From assembly GCA_021208645.1 (NCBI GenBank), contig JAJOJL010000033.1:1-55563 (forward strand): a stretch of 55,563 nucleotides of DNA, in the 5' to 3' direction. The notes beneath the pieces were generated by a model. That model ran no database searches. It was not told where the DNA came from and worked only from the letters and a program-made list of their open reading frames with translations. A program made the position numbers and the translations under genes. This document shows, piece after piece, positions 28,897-37,980 of this stretch (the first letter of the stretch is position 1; every line of letters begins with the position of its first letter). Origin of the DNA: Bacillus sp. (in: firmicutes) (GTDB lineage Bacteria > Bacillota > Bacilli > Bacillales > Salisediminibacteriaceae).

Positions 28897-29556
28897 GTGA
28901 AAGAATTTAGTTTAGAATTTATTCGAAATCATACATCGATTTTCAGGTGGAGCGTTTTTCTCCTCGGGATTATTATTATGAGCTTTGGGATTGCCTTAAT
29001 TATCCAAGCAGACCTTGGGAGTGCACCATGGGATGTATTACATATTGGGCTTCATTTAAACTTTGGTCTAACTGTGGGAACATGGACCATAATTATGGGA
29101 TTTTTACTATTAGTTATAGCCACCCTATTAACAAAAGAGATTCCTAAACTAGGTGCATTTCTAAATATGATATTTGTTGGAGTTTTTGTTGATATTTTTT
29201 TATTCATACTAAATACACCACCGTCGCTATTCCTTCAAGGCGTCATGTTGGTGGCAGGTATTCTCATTATGGGGTTTGGAATCGGTGTTTATATTTCTCC
29301 CAGATGTGGTGCAGGACCACGTGACAGTGTAATGCTTGCCATTTCGGAAAAAACTAGATTAACGGTTGCACAAGTTCGTGTCATCATGGAGGTTTCGGTT
29401 TTAGGGTTTGGATGGTTACTTGGGGGTCCTGTTTTTATAGGGACGATTTTGTTTAGCCTAACTATTGGACACATTACTGGAATATCCTTATCATGGTGTC
29501 AATCTTGGATGGACCGGCGAGTAGAAAGAGGGATTAAAGTTGAAAATATCCACTAA
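28897..29556 (+). CDS. YczE/YitT-family membrane protein
   Basis: A 219-residue protein with five to six hydrophobic segments, the family motif QADLGSAPWDVLHIGL near residue 41 and the later SPRCGAGPRDSVMLAI. YczE-like proteins are membrane proteins of unclear role; in B. subtilis one is needed for bacillaene/surfactin-related metabolism. The GTG start has a weak GGGGAAGTG context; the upstream AAAGGAAAAGAG may be the ribosome site. It overlaps cymR by 17 bases, so the pair is one transcript. Confidence 0.85.
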   Translation: MKEFSLEFIRNHTSIFRWSVFLLGIIIMSFGIALIIQADLGSAPWDVLHIGLHLNFGLTVGTWTIIMGFLLLVIATLLTKEIPKLGAFLNMIFVGVFVDIFLFILNTPPSLFLQGVMLVAGILIMGFGIGVYISPRCGAGPRDSVMLAISEKTRLTVAQVRVIMEVSVLGFGWLLGGPVFIGTILFSLTIGHITGISLSWCQSWMDRRVERGIKVENIH

Positions 29557-29959
29557 AGGAAGATACGGATTAACAATTATGATGGCTTTAGCCAAGAAGT
29601 ATGGGGAAGGTCCCACTTCCCTAAAGTCCATTGCGAAGGATTATGATTTATCGGAGCATTATTTAGAGCAACTCATTGCACCTTTAAGAAATGCTACTTT
29701 GGTGAAGAGTGTACGTGGAGCTTACGGAGGGTATATGTTGTCAAAGCCGCCTGCAGAAATTACAGCAGGGGATATTATTCGTGTATTAGAAGGGCCAATT
29801 AGTCCTGTTGAAGTATTGGATGATGAGGAACCAGCAAAAAGAGATTTATGGATTAAAATTCGCGATGCTGTAAAAAACGTACTGGATAACACAACCCTTG
29901 AGGACCTAGCCAACTACAAAGACAAAGGCGACCAAGAATACTATATGTTTTATATTTAA
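29540..29959 (+). CDS. cymR: Rrf2-family cysteine metabolism repressor CymR
   Basis: A 139-residue winged-helix regulator beginning MKISTKGRYGLTIMMALA, with SLKSIAKDYDLSEHYLEQLI as recognition region and VRGAYGGYMLSKPP as the wing. It lacks the cysteine cluster of IscR, which fits CymR. CymR with CysK represses sulfur and cysteine uptake and synthesis genes. The TTG start lies inside the preceding gene and has AAAGAGGG upstream. In B. subtilis iscS and trmU follow; here the backbone breaks off. Confidence 0.92.
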   Translation: MKISTKGRYGLTIMMALAKKYGEGPTSLKSIAKDYDLSEHYLEQLIAPLRNATLVKSVRGAYGGYMLSKPPAEITAGDIIRVLEGPISPVEVLDDEEPAKRDLWIKIRDAVKNVLDNTTLEDLANYKDKGDQEYYMFYI

Positions 29960-29992
29960 TCAGGAAAAGGGCGTTCTTCCCCTTTCCTGATT
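29958..29992 (+). terminator. Terminator of cymR
   Basis: AATCAGGAAAAGGG pairs with CCCTTTCCTGATT around a short loop; no T run follows. Confidence 0.65.
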
Positions 29993-29998
29993 AGATAT

Positions 29999-30080
29999 GC
30001 AATGTGCGTAGCCGTCGCAATCTTTTAAGAGCTGACGAGAGTGGTTCTCTCAGCGAGCGACGAGCGAAGCCATTGCTTAG
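29999..30080. repeat. Fragment related to the dispersed element copy A
   Basis: GCAATGTGCGTAGCCGTCGC (29999-30018) matches, in reverse complement, the segment of copy A near 34-56 with one mismatch (GTTGC). It then continues with short GAGCGACGAGCGAAGC-type repeats. It sits at the point where the conserved gene order ends. Confidence 0.5.
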
Positions 30081-30132
30081 ATACTTTTTAAACACACTCT
30101 ATAGATAGATTGTTGAAAGGTGGGATAAATCT

Positions 30133-31987
30133 ATGACCTTACCAAGCATTATCAGCGACGGAATGGTAATTCAACGTAATGACAAGGTCACCCTATGGGG
30201 AAAGGCCCAAAGATTAGAAGAAGTAAACGTATTTTTTCTTGATAAAAAATATAACACGACGGCTGATGATTCTGGGAAATGGTCCATCATGTTAGAAAAC
30301 ATGAAACCTGGCGGGCCATTTCAAATGGAAATACATACGAAAGACGAAAAAACAATCGTGCACGATATTCTCATTGGTGATGTCTGGATCCTTGGCGGGC
30401 AGTCCAATATGCAACTCCCCGTAAACCGGACCCTTGATTTATTTGAGGAAGAAGTGAAAACGATTAATCAGCCGTATATCCGGCAATTCACCATTCCGCA
30501 AAACACAAACTTCCACTCTCCCCAACATGAACTAAATGGCGGCGAATGGATTTCCGCAAATCCTAAAGACGTCCTCCAATTCAGCGCTACTGGCTATTTT
30601 TTTGCCGAAGAAATGTACAAGCAATATGAGGTTCCCATTGGATTAATTCTGACAGCGATCGGAGGAACACCAATAGAAGCATGGATGAGTGAAAAGACAC
30701 TTCGCTCTATCGGTGGTTATGAGTCTACATTGGAAAAATCCAAGGACGATGAATTTATTTCAGCAACGATGAAAAACGAGCAAGAACAGTCTAACGAATG
30801 GTTTGCGGATTTAAATGAAAGAGATCAGGGACTTAAGGAGCGTTGGTACGAAGAAAGTTATGATACGTCTAATTGGAGTGATTTTGAAATACCTAATTCG
30901 TGGGAAGGTACGGAACTGGAAATGTTGAGAGGCGCTGTTTGGTATCAAAAAACAGTCCATGTGCCCGCTACCATGTGTGAAAGTGACGGGAAGTTATCAT
31001 TGGGAACAATCATTGATGCTGATGACACATACGTGAACGGGAAACTGATTGGGAATACCGGATACATGTATCCCCCACGGCGCTATCATCTACCAAAAGG
31101 AATCCTAAAACCGGGGAAAAAATACCATAACTGTACGGGTACTAAGCACGCAGAATACAGGTGGATTTGTGAAGGATATGCCGTATAAGTTGAAGGTAAA
31201 TGGCAAAGAGGTTGATGTGACAGGAACTTGGAAGTACCGTATTGGTGCCGAAACAGATCCATTGGAGCCACAGACCTTTTTCCACTATTGGCCATCGGGA
31301 TTATTTAAAGGGATGATTTCTCCAATACAACCCTACAAGATAAAGGGTGTGCTTTGGTACCAGGGAGAATCAAATACTGGTAAGCCAAAAGGCTATAGTA
31401 AACTTTTTGAAGCGATGGTGAACGACTGGCGGAAGCTTTGGAATATAGGTGATTTTCCACTTATCTACACACAACTGACGAACTTTGGTGAAAGGAATCA
31501 ATCTGAAACCAATTGGGCGGAGCTTCGGGAAGAGCAGCGTGCCTGCTTAAACATTCCTAACACAGGAATGGCTGTCACCATTGACATTGGCGAGTGGAAT
31601 GACCTCCATCCCCAGGACAAGAAATCGGTTGGAAAAAGATTGGCACTGGCTGCAAGGAATTTGGCCTACGGAGAAGAACTTGTTCACAGTGGCCCAATCT
31701 ATACATGGAAGGAAGTAAAAGGAACGGAAATCATCTTGCATTTTGACCATGTGGGCAGCGGTCTGGTGGCCAAAAATGGGGACTTGGAGCAATTTCAGAT
31801 TTGCGATGAAGAAGGAAACTATCTTCCAGCCAAGGCTGTCATTTCTGGAAATATTGTTATCGTGTCAAATAATGAAATAAAGGATCCACGCCATGTCAGA
31901 TATGCCTGGGCCAACAATCCTGAAGGTGCAAACTTATATAATAAAGAAGGCTTACCAGCATCCCCATTTACAACGGAAACGTTATAG
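30133..31987 (+). CDS. Sialate O-acetylesterase-type SGNH hydrolase (frameshift at 31117-31122)
   Basis: Residues 80-100 have LGGQSNMQLPVN, the serine block of this family. A jelly-roll insert follows (YDTSNWSDFEIPNSWEG, AVWYQKTVHVP), then GVLWYQGESNTGKP and the distal GEWNDLHPQDK with the catalytic Asp/His. The enzyme should remove acetyl groups from sialic acid or from xylan-like sugars. No signal peptide is visible, so it is probably cytosolic and acts on imported sugars. The break lies in A6 31117-31122; five As give KPGKNTITVRVLSTQNTGGF and about 617 residues. AAGGTGGG precedes the ATG. Confidence 0.88.
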
Positions 31988-32005
31988 TTCTTCCGTTAAA
32001 TTACA

Positions 32006-32052
32006 AGAAAAAAGCAGTGCGGAAATATGTTGATTTCGCTACTGCTTTTTTT
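32006..32052 (+). terminator. Terminator of the esterase gene
   Basis: AAAAAAGCAGT and GCGGAAAT pair with ATTTCGC and ACTGCTTTTTTT across a short loop. Confidence 0.88.
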
Positions 32053-32442
32053 CTATGTTCGTGCATTTTGATTCTACAATAATGCCAATTCGACAACAAT
32101 CAGGTGGTGGCACCACCCGATTGTTGGTTCTTCATTTTCCACACACCACCCCTTATCTGCCACTAGATAGTAAAAGGGTTCTTATATTATGGCCAAGCCA
32201 GTCACAAAGTCGCTAGGCTTCGCATACTTTTAAACTAGATACATAAACTAGTATGCTAAGGAATCCCCCTTCACCTTTTGATCCATTTTACCTATTGTGT
32301 GGTGCCAGTAGGTAAGGAATAAAACTACTTTATTTTGGTAATACCGAAACTAGACCTAATTGAAGAGCAAACAACACCATACTACTAGAAAAGCTAATTA
32401 TTACTAACGTACAATTGTAAATCTCCACAAAGGAGGATTGGT
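32053..32442. other. Intergenic gap with one palindrome
   Basis: The gap before the cardiolipin synthase gene contains the palindrome CAATCAGGTGG-TGGCA-CCACCCGATTG (32098-32124, one mismatch), a member of the GTGGCACC repeat family, and a CATACTTTTAAACTAG / CTAGTATG inverted repeat near 32223-32255. No coding frame or clear promoter is visible. Confidence 0.5.
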
Positions 32443-33971
32443 ATGAATAAATTTAAACAAACATTAATCGTTAATCTTATCGTGTTTTTATCATTAGGGA
32501 TAATTTTCATACTAGGCCAAACGGTTTTTAGTAAGATTAGCCTTTTTTTCCTAGTGATAGGAGCTATCATTGGTATATTAATTTTTTTGGATAATCGACA
32601 TCCTTCGAAAACGGCCGCATGGATTGCTGTGCTTGTATTACAACCTTTTTTACGGATTTATTTGTTACTTTTTATTTGGCCGAAATTACCGTAAAAATAA
32701 TATGTTTAAGAAGAAAACTGCCATTGATACAGCTCATTTACCCCTATTACAATCAAAGTGCCCTCAGGATGATGTAGATGAGTTTATGAAAAGCACACCT
32801 GAACCATACTTTCGTTTTTTTAAACTTGCACAAAATATTGCGAAAACACCATTATCCGTTTGTTCAGAAACAAAAGTATTCAATGATGGGCAAGAAACCT
32901 TTACGGAGATACTAACTGCATTGAAACAAGCAAAGGATCACATTCATCTAGAATACTATGTGGTTCGGGATGATACAATTGGACGACAAATTAAAGAAAT
33001 CTTAATAGAAAAAGCAATGTCTGGTGTGGAAGTTCGTTTCTTATATGATACTATTGGCTGTTGGTTTTTACCAAAAAGTTATCTTAAAGAATTAAAGGAT
33101 GCCGGGGTTCAAGCGGTGCCTTTCTATTCTGCTTCCCATCGAATTTTAAAGAATAAAATGAATTTTACTAGTCATCGGAAAATCCTTGTTATTGATGGGA
33201 AAATCGGGTTTGTTGGGGGGATGAACATTGGAGATGAATATTTAGGCAAACATCCCTACTTCGGCAATTGGCGTGATACCCATCTAATGGTGAAAGGAGA
33301 CGCCGTAACGGTCTTACATCATATTTTTCTTGTGGATTGGTACTACAACACAGGTGAACCAATAATCAATGATCGGTATTTGATAGCTAATCAGTTAGAG
33401 AGCACCAAAAGTAAGCTAAAACTTGGTGCGGTTCAAATTGTCCCTAGTGGACCCGATCAAAAATGGGCTGTCATGAAAAAACTCTATTTATCTCTGATCA
33501 CGAGTGCTCAAAAAAAAAATCCATATCACAACACCTTACTTAATCCCTGATGAGAATATTTTAAATGCCTTAAAGATGGCAAGTAACGCTGGAGTTGAGG
33601 TAAATATTATCGTGCCCAAGCTTCGAGAAAAAAGAACCGTTTATTATGCCATGTTCTCTTACTTTAAGGAACTTCTTGACGCGGGGGTCAATATATATTT
33701 ATTTAATAAAGGCTTTATTCACGCAAAGGTAATCATTATAGATGATATTATCGCTTCCACGGGTACCACAAACATGAACAGGCGTAGTTTCCATTACGAC
33801 TTTGAAGTTAATGCCTTTTTATACAATAATGCCAGTGTTGAAAAACTAGTCACAAACTTCCAACAAGATTTAGTTGATTCGGATCAGTTGACAGAGGAAA
33901 TATACGAGCAAAGGAATGTAATTCAACGATCATTGGAATCCAGCTCTCGATTATTGTCACCCCTTTTATAA
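32443..33971 (+). CDS. cls: Cardiolipin synthase (phospholipase D family, two frame breaks)
   Basis: Two N-terminal membrane segments are followed by two phospholipase D motifs: SHRKILVIDGKIGFVGGMN near residue 240 and FIHAKVIIIDDIIASTGTTN near residue 420. The enzyme condenses two phosphatidylglycerols into cardiolipin. Frames break at T6 32646-32651 (five Ts give VLQPFYGFICYFLFGRNYR) and at A10 33510-33519 (nine As give AQKKIHITTPYLIPDENI), giving about 508 residues, a normal length. GGAGG precedes the ATG. The gene stands alone. Confidence 0.93.
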
Positions 33972-33984
33972 ACCAAAATAGTCG

Positions 33985-34000
33985 GGTGGTGACAGGCACC
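33985..34000. repeat. REP-like 16-mer GGTGGTGACAGGCACC
   Basis: Exact reverse complement of 1465-1480; it again lies just after a stop codon. Confidence 0.6.
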
Positions 34001-34006
34001 TGTCGA

Positions 34007-34047
34007 TTCGGGAATGCTGCCTTATACATTCCCGAAACCTCCTCTTT
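34007..34047 (+). terminator. Terminator of cls
   Basis: TTCGGGAATG pairs perfectly with CATTCCCGAA (34027-34036), followed by a T-rich stretch. Confidence 0.75.
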
Positions 34048-34133
34048 TTGTAAATAGAATTCATCTGGCTTTCATTGGGTAGAGAAAAAAGGAGACTAAA
34101 AATCCTCATATTCCAATCCTATTGAACCTTGAT

Positions 34134-34854
34134 TTAGTCGACTAATAACACCTCTTCTGAGTAGTCCATTTCCTTCCTTTCACTCACTTCTTTAATGGCC
34201 TGGATCAGTAAGTCCTTCGTGAAGTCTGGAAATAATGTATCCGTAAACCACATATCCGCTTTTGAAGATTGCCATAACAAGAAATTGCTAAGCCTCTCTT
34301 CTCCTCCCGTACGAATCAATATATCTGGGTCGGGGAGGCCACGAGTATAGAGATACTGCTCAAAAGTAGATTCGTTTATGTCTTTTGGTGACCGTTTAGC
34401 GGAATGGATATCCTGCAGTAACAACTTCACCGCAGAAACAATTTCATTTCTGCCTCCATAATTTAAGGCAAAATTCACGATCAACGACCGATTTCTTGCT
34501 GTTCTTTTAATTGCACCTTCTACAGCTTTTCTTGTATGTTCAGGAAGTCCTGCTATATCACCTGAAATGACAATTTTAATATCTTTTTCCATAAAGACCG
34601 GTAATTTTTCTTTAAAATAGCGCGCTGGCAAGTCCATTAAGTAGTTAACTTCTTCCTTTGGCCGCTTCCAGTTTTCCGAAGAAAAGGCATAAAGTGTCAG
34701 TACGTTTATTCCTAATTCTAAGGAAGCGTCGATTATTTTTTCCATCGTTTTTTGAACCTGCATAATGACCTTGACTTCTCGAAAATCCTCGCTGTTTTCC
34801 CCATCTTCCGTTTCCATCCATGATGATGGCTACATGCCTAGGAATATTTTTCAT
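34134..34854 (-). CDS. Undecaprenyl diphosphate synthase-type isoprenyl transferase (frameshift at 34748-34753)
   Basis: A cis-prenyltransferase. The substrate-binding [19 protein letters not shown] is at the N-terminus, [14 protein letters not shown] near residue 70, [14 protein letters not shown] near 150 and [17 protein letters not shown] near 200. Removing one base from T6 34748-34753 joins [20 protein letters not shown] and gives about 239 residues, slightly short for UppS. The main uppS of Bacillus lies in the frr-cdsA cluster, so this is probably a second copy; product length cannot be read from sequence. AAGGGAG precedes the ATG. It lies downstream of the XRE gene on the same strand. 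Confidence 0.87.
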
Positions 34855-34902
34855 GATAGTACGCTCCCTTGATTTAAGTTAAAGAAACTACGTTTCAGTT
34901 AT

Positions 34903-35121
34903 TTACTCCTCTTCCTCGGTTGGGCGATATTCCAATATATCCCCTGGTTGACAATCCAATGCTTTACAAATCGCCTCTAATGTCGTTAAACGAATGGCTT
35001 TCGCTTTGCCATTTTTCAATATGGAAAGGTTGGCCATTGTGATTCCCACTCGTTCCGATAGTTCCGTTACACTCATTTTTCGTTTTGCCAACATGACATC
35101 TATGTTAATAATTATGGCCAT
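34903..35121 (-). CDS. Small XRE-family regulator (YozG-like)
   Basis: A protein of about 72 residues that is almost only a Cro/CI helix-turn-helix domain: LAKRKMSVTELSERVGITMANLSILKNG with TTLEAICKALDCQPGDILEY. The ATG at 35121 with GAGGTGATAACG upstream is preferred to the GTG at 35130. It starts 11 bases after the DUF2975 gene, the usual partner arrangement (B. subtilis yoaS-yozG). It probably regulates this small operon. Confidence 0.88.
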   Translation of the reverse strand: MAIIINIDVMLAKRKMSVTELSERVGITMANLSILKNGKAKAIRLTTLEAICKALDCQPGDILEYRPTEEEE

Positions 35122-35131
35122 CGTTATCACC

Positions 35132-35611
35132 TCAAACGGTTAAATCGTTTTCCGATTTAATTTCTATTGCGTTATTCAATAACTTCTGCAGAACCGTTGT
35201 AAAAACAGCGATAACAACCGAAGCAAAGGTAATCGTAAAACCAATGATGATAATGCCTGGGTGCAAGGCTTTTTCAAACAGGAAAAAAATACTGCCGATA
35301 ATATAGATTCCACCAATGGCAGCAGCGGAATATTGTATGTAGCGTAAGGAAGTAACGGCTAAATATGAAAAAGCATTGTCACCTTTAATCAGATCCAGCA
35401 ATTTAAATGCGTGATACAAAGCAAGGAAAAATGGGAATGCAGAAACATACAAACCAATGAGAACAGGGTAACGCAAATGGGCAAACTCCGGAAACTGAAC
35501 CGCGGTTTCCTTTGCAATTGTTGGTAGTAAAAATACAGATAAAATCAGCACGACTAACCCCATAAAAATAACTGCTGCTTTTAATATAAGAATTTTTCCA
35601 TGTTGTTTCAT
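35132..35611 (-). CDS. DUF2975 membrane protein
   Basis: A 159-residue protein with four hydrophobic segments (ILILKAAVIFMGLVVLILSV, LIGLYVSAFPFFLALYHAF, AAAIGGIYIIGSIFFLFEKA, GFTITFASVVIAVFTTVLQ). The family is nearly always next to a small XRE regulator, as here, and its function is unknown. GAGGTGG lies before the ATG. Confidence 0.85.
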   Translation of the reverse strand: MKQHGKILILKAAVIFMGLVVLILSVFLLPTIAKETAVQFPEFAHLRYPVLIGLYVSAFPFFLALYHAFKLLDLIKGDNAFSYLAVTSLRYIQYSAAAIGGIYIIGSIFFLFEKALHPGIIIIGFTITFASVVIAVFTTVLQKLLNNAIEIKSENDLTV

Positions 35612-35734
35612 GTTCCATCCACCTCTATATGTAAGTTAATCTTATTTTAATCTCTAATTTATCGTTTTACAATAAATTTTTATTAAAAAAAATGATTATT
35701 TTGTTGTATGACAAATTGATCTAGCATCTTTAAA

Positions 35735-35768
35735 ACAAAAAAGGCACTCCTTCAGTAAGGAAATACCT
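35735..35768 (-). terminator. Terminator of the 35883 gene
   Basis: On the minus strand GGTATTTCCTT pairs with AAGGAGTGCC and is followed by TTTTTTG. Confidence 0.8.
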
Positions 35769-35882
35769 CCAAGAAACAATTTATATTGTAGCCCTTTAGG
35801 AACTGTGAACACGAATATGGTCTTACAGGATTAATACCAAAAATCCATTGGTTTACGTTCTTGTTTTCGTCGTATCATTCCT

Positions 35883-36275
35883 TTATCCCCAACGTAAATT
35901 CATCGTTAACGTACAGCATCTCGATTGCTCTGGCGCTTCTGCAAAAAGTCTGAACGTTACAGATGTAGGCGTGTACGACGTTTCTACGACCGTCGGTACT
36001 CCTGTTTCTTTAATGATCTTTTCCACTTCCGGGTCGTTTCCCGCCTGGGCGTGGTGCATAAGACGGTAGACAAGATCAGGGGATTCATGGAGTTTATTTA
36101 GGAGGACCTCACCGTCCTTTACTAACTGTTGATACGCACCTAACGACTTTTGAAATTGTTCTATATTTACGGGGGGATAGGGATAATCCTCGTTTTGTTG
36201 ACGATAGTGTGGATGCGGTCGGTAGTAATTCCAATGAAAGTTCGGATAATAAGTGGGATAATAACGCATAAACAT
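35883..36275 (-). CDS. Uncharacterised protein with Tyr/Pro/His-rich N-terminus
   Basis: A 130-residue protein. The first 37 residues are rich in Tyr, Pro, His and Asn (YYPTYYPNFHWNYYRPHPHY), a composition common in spore coat and other spore surface proteins. The rest forms a helical region (LGAYQQLVKDGEVLLNKL, LVYRLMHHAQAG) and a C-terminal beta-like part (SVTFRLFAEAPEQSRCCTLT) with paired cysteines. GGAAG is upstream of the start. I do not recognise the family; a spore-related role is a guess from composition. Confidence 0.65.
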   Translation of the reverse strand: MFMRYYPTYYPNFHWNYYRPHPHYRQQNEDYPYPPVNIEQFQKSLGAYQQLVKDGEVLLNKLHESPDLVYRLMHHAQAGNDPEVEKIIKETGVPTVVETSYTPTSVTFRLFAEAPEQSRCCTLTMNLRWG

Positions 36276-36439
36276 CTTCCTTCCTCTACAAATATACGTA
36301 CTTCAACATATGACAGGAACCCAATAGAAGTGCAGAGGAATGGGAAGGGTTGGAGTGGGATAACTTGGTTCATTTGAGACTGTCCTTAGCTGGACCAAAA
36401 AAGGCATACCCTTGGAAAGAGAATACCTTTTCTACTACT

Positions 36440-36472
36440 ATAATCGACAAGTGCCTGGCACTTGTCGATTAT
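36440..36472. repeat. Perfect REP-like palindrome at the end of an MFS gene
   Basis: Sixteen-base arms ATAATCGACAAGTGCC and GGCACTTGTCGATTAT flank a single T. It overlaps the stop codon of the minus-strand MFS gene and may work as its transcript end. It shares CGACAAGTGCC with 40026-40057. Confidence 0.8.
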
Positions 36473-37742
36473 TCTTTATCGGTAATAGGTTTAAATAGGC
36501 TATTGGTTGTTTCTTTGAATGTTACTCTTTTGGCCAACCCATTTGTTTCATCTTTATTTGGTTCATTCGGTTTAATAGTTATAAGGGCAACAATTGCTGC
36601 TATTGCACCAAAACCCGCTAATGTAATATAGACAAAATTTGGTGCTCCTTTCATTAGTAAAGCAACAACAGGAGGTCCTGCTGCTACTCCAATGTATCTC
36701 ATACTGCTGTAGATCGAAGTGATCGTTCCCCTTTCTTCTTTTTCAATCCCTTCCGTAATTAACGAATCTAGGCATGGTAACGAAGTGCCAATGCCTATTC
36801 CTGCAACTGTCATTAAGCTTAACATGAGCCATAGTTTTTGATCCGCTTGTATAAAGATAAGCGATGCAAATACGAACACATACCCACTAAAAATAAGCCA
36901 TTTCATTAAATTTTTACTACTGCCAATTTTTTTCCCAGTCAAAAAGCAGCGCTGCACAGAAAAAGGAGGGGCACCGCTAAAATTAGTCCTCGATTGATTC
37001 CATTAATCTTATACTGGTTTTCCAAAAGGTTGGACAAGTGAAACTGAAATCCAAATAACACAAACATACTGATACCACCAATGATAAAAACACCTATCAG
37101 CCATCGTGCATTATTTTTAAAAATTAGCTTGAAGTTCCTAAAAAATTCATTAAATTCTTTATCCTTCTCTTTTTCCTTTGGAGGCCTAACAAGATACGTA
37201 ACTAATAATATGGATATCAATGTTAAAACAGGGATGACAACGAAGGGAAAATACCAAATAATTAAGGCAAACAGAGAGCCGAGTATTGGACTTAACACTT
37301 TCCCTAAAGTATTGGATGTCTCGATGAAACCTAAGCCGTTACTTATATCCTTTTCATCATCAAACATGTCTCCAACAGTCGGAATGACAACTGGAAAGGC
37401 ACCAGAAGCACCGATACCTTGAATAAACCTTCCAATCAACAATAAGGTATATGGATTAGGTAATTTCCAACAGGCGAATGCAGCGATGGCTCCCCCAATT
37501 CCCGTCAGTATTAAACTAGGAATGATCACTCTTTTACGGCCGTATTTATCTGATAAGAATCCTGAAAATGGAATAAGAATGATGGCCACAACGGAAAAAA
37601 CCGTAATAATGAGACTCGATTGGAATGCTGTTATCTCCATTTCCCTTTCCATCGTAGGTAAAACTGGAATAAACATGGAATTGCCTAACGTTACTATCAA
37701 TGGTATTGATGCAAGTGCGATGAGATCTAATTTCTTTTTCAT
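36469..37742 (-). CDS. MFS multidrug-type exporter (frameshift at 36941-36945)
   Basis: About 424 residues and 12 membrane segments of the drug:proton antiporter family. The loop motif SGFLSDKYGRKRVI lies between helices 2 and 3, and GRFIQGIGASGAFPVV is the helix 5 antiporter motif. Adding one base in A5 36941-36945 turns the early stop into SAAFLTGKKIGSSKNLMKW and joins the halves. It resembles Bmr/Blt/YmfD-type exporters; the substrate is unknown. GGAGATAAG precedes the ATG. Confidence 0.87.
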
Positions 37743-37980
37743 TCACTTATCTCCTTTGCAAACTACTCACACCAAAATATAGCTCTCATATAGAGTGATA
37801 TTAGGAATTTATTTTTATACATAGTAAATGGCTCCCTAACTAGAATACATTTCATGTTGAGCTGGGGACAAAATTTGTCTATCTTCTACTTACCGAACCA
37901 GTCTAAAATTTGTGCTACTGGAAACAAACCATTCATAGAATTGTATGAGGAAAACAGGTTTTAAGGAGGGGACGAAGACT

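Noticed and set aside
36150-36631. Plus-strand frames of 75 and 93 codons near the MFS end
   Set aside because: They overlap the better supported minus-strand genes and the perfect palindrome and lack ribosome sites.
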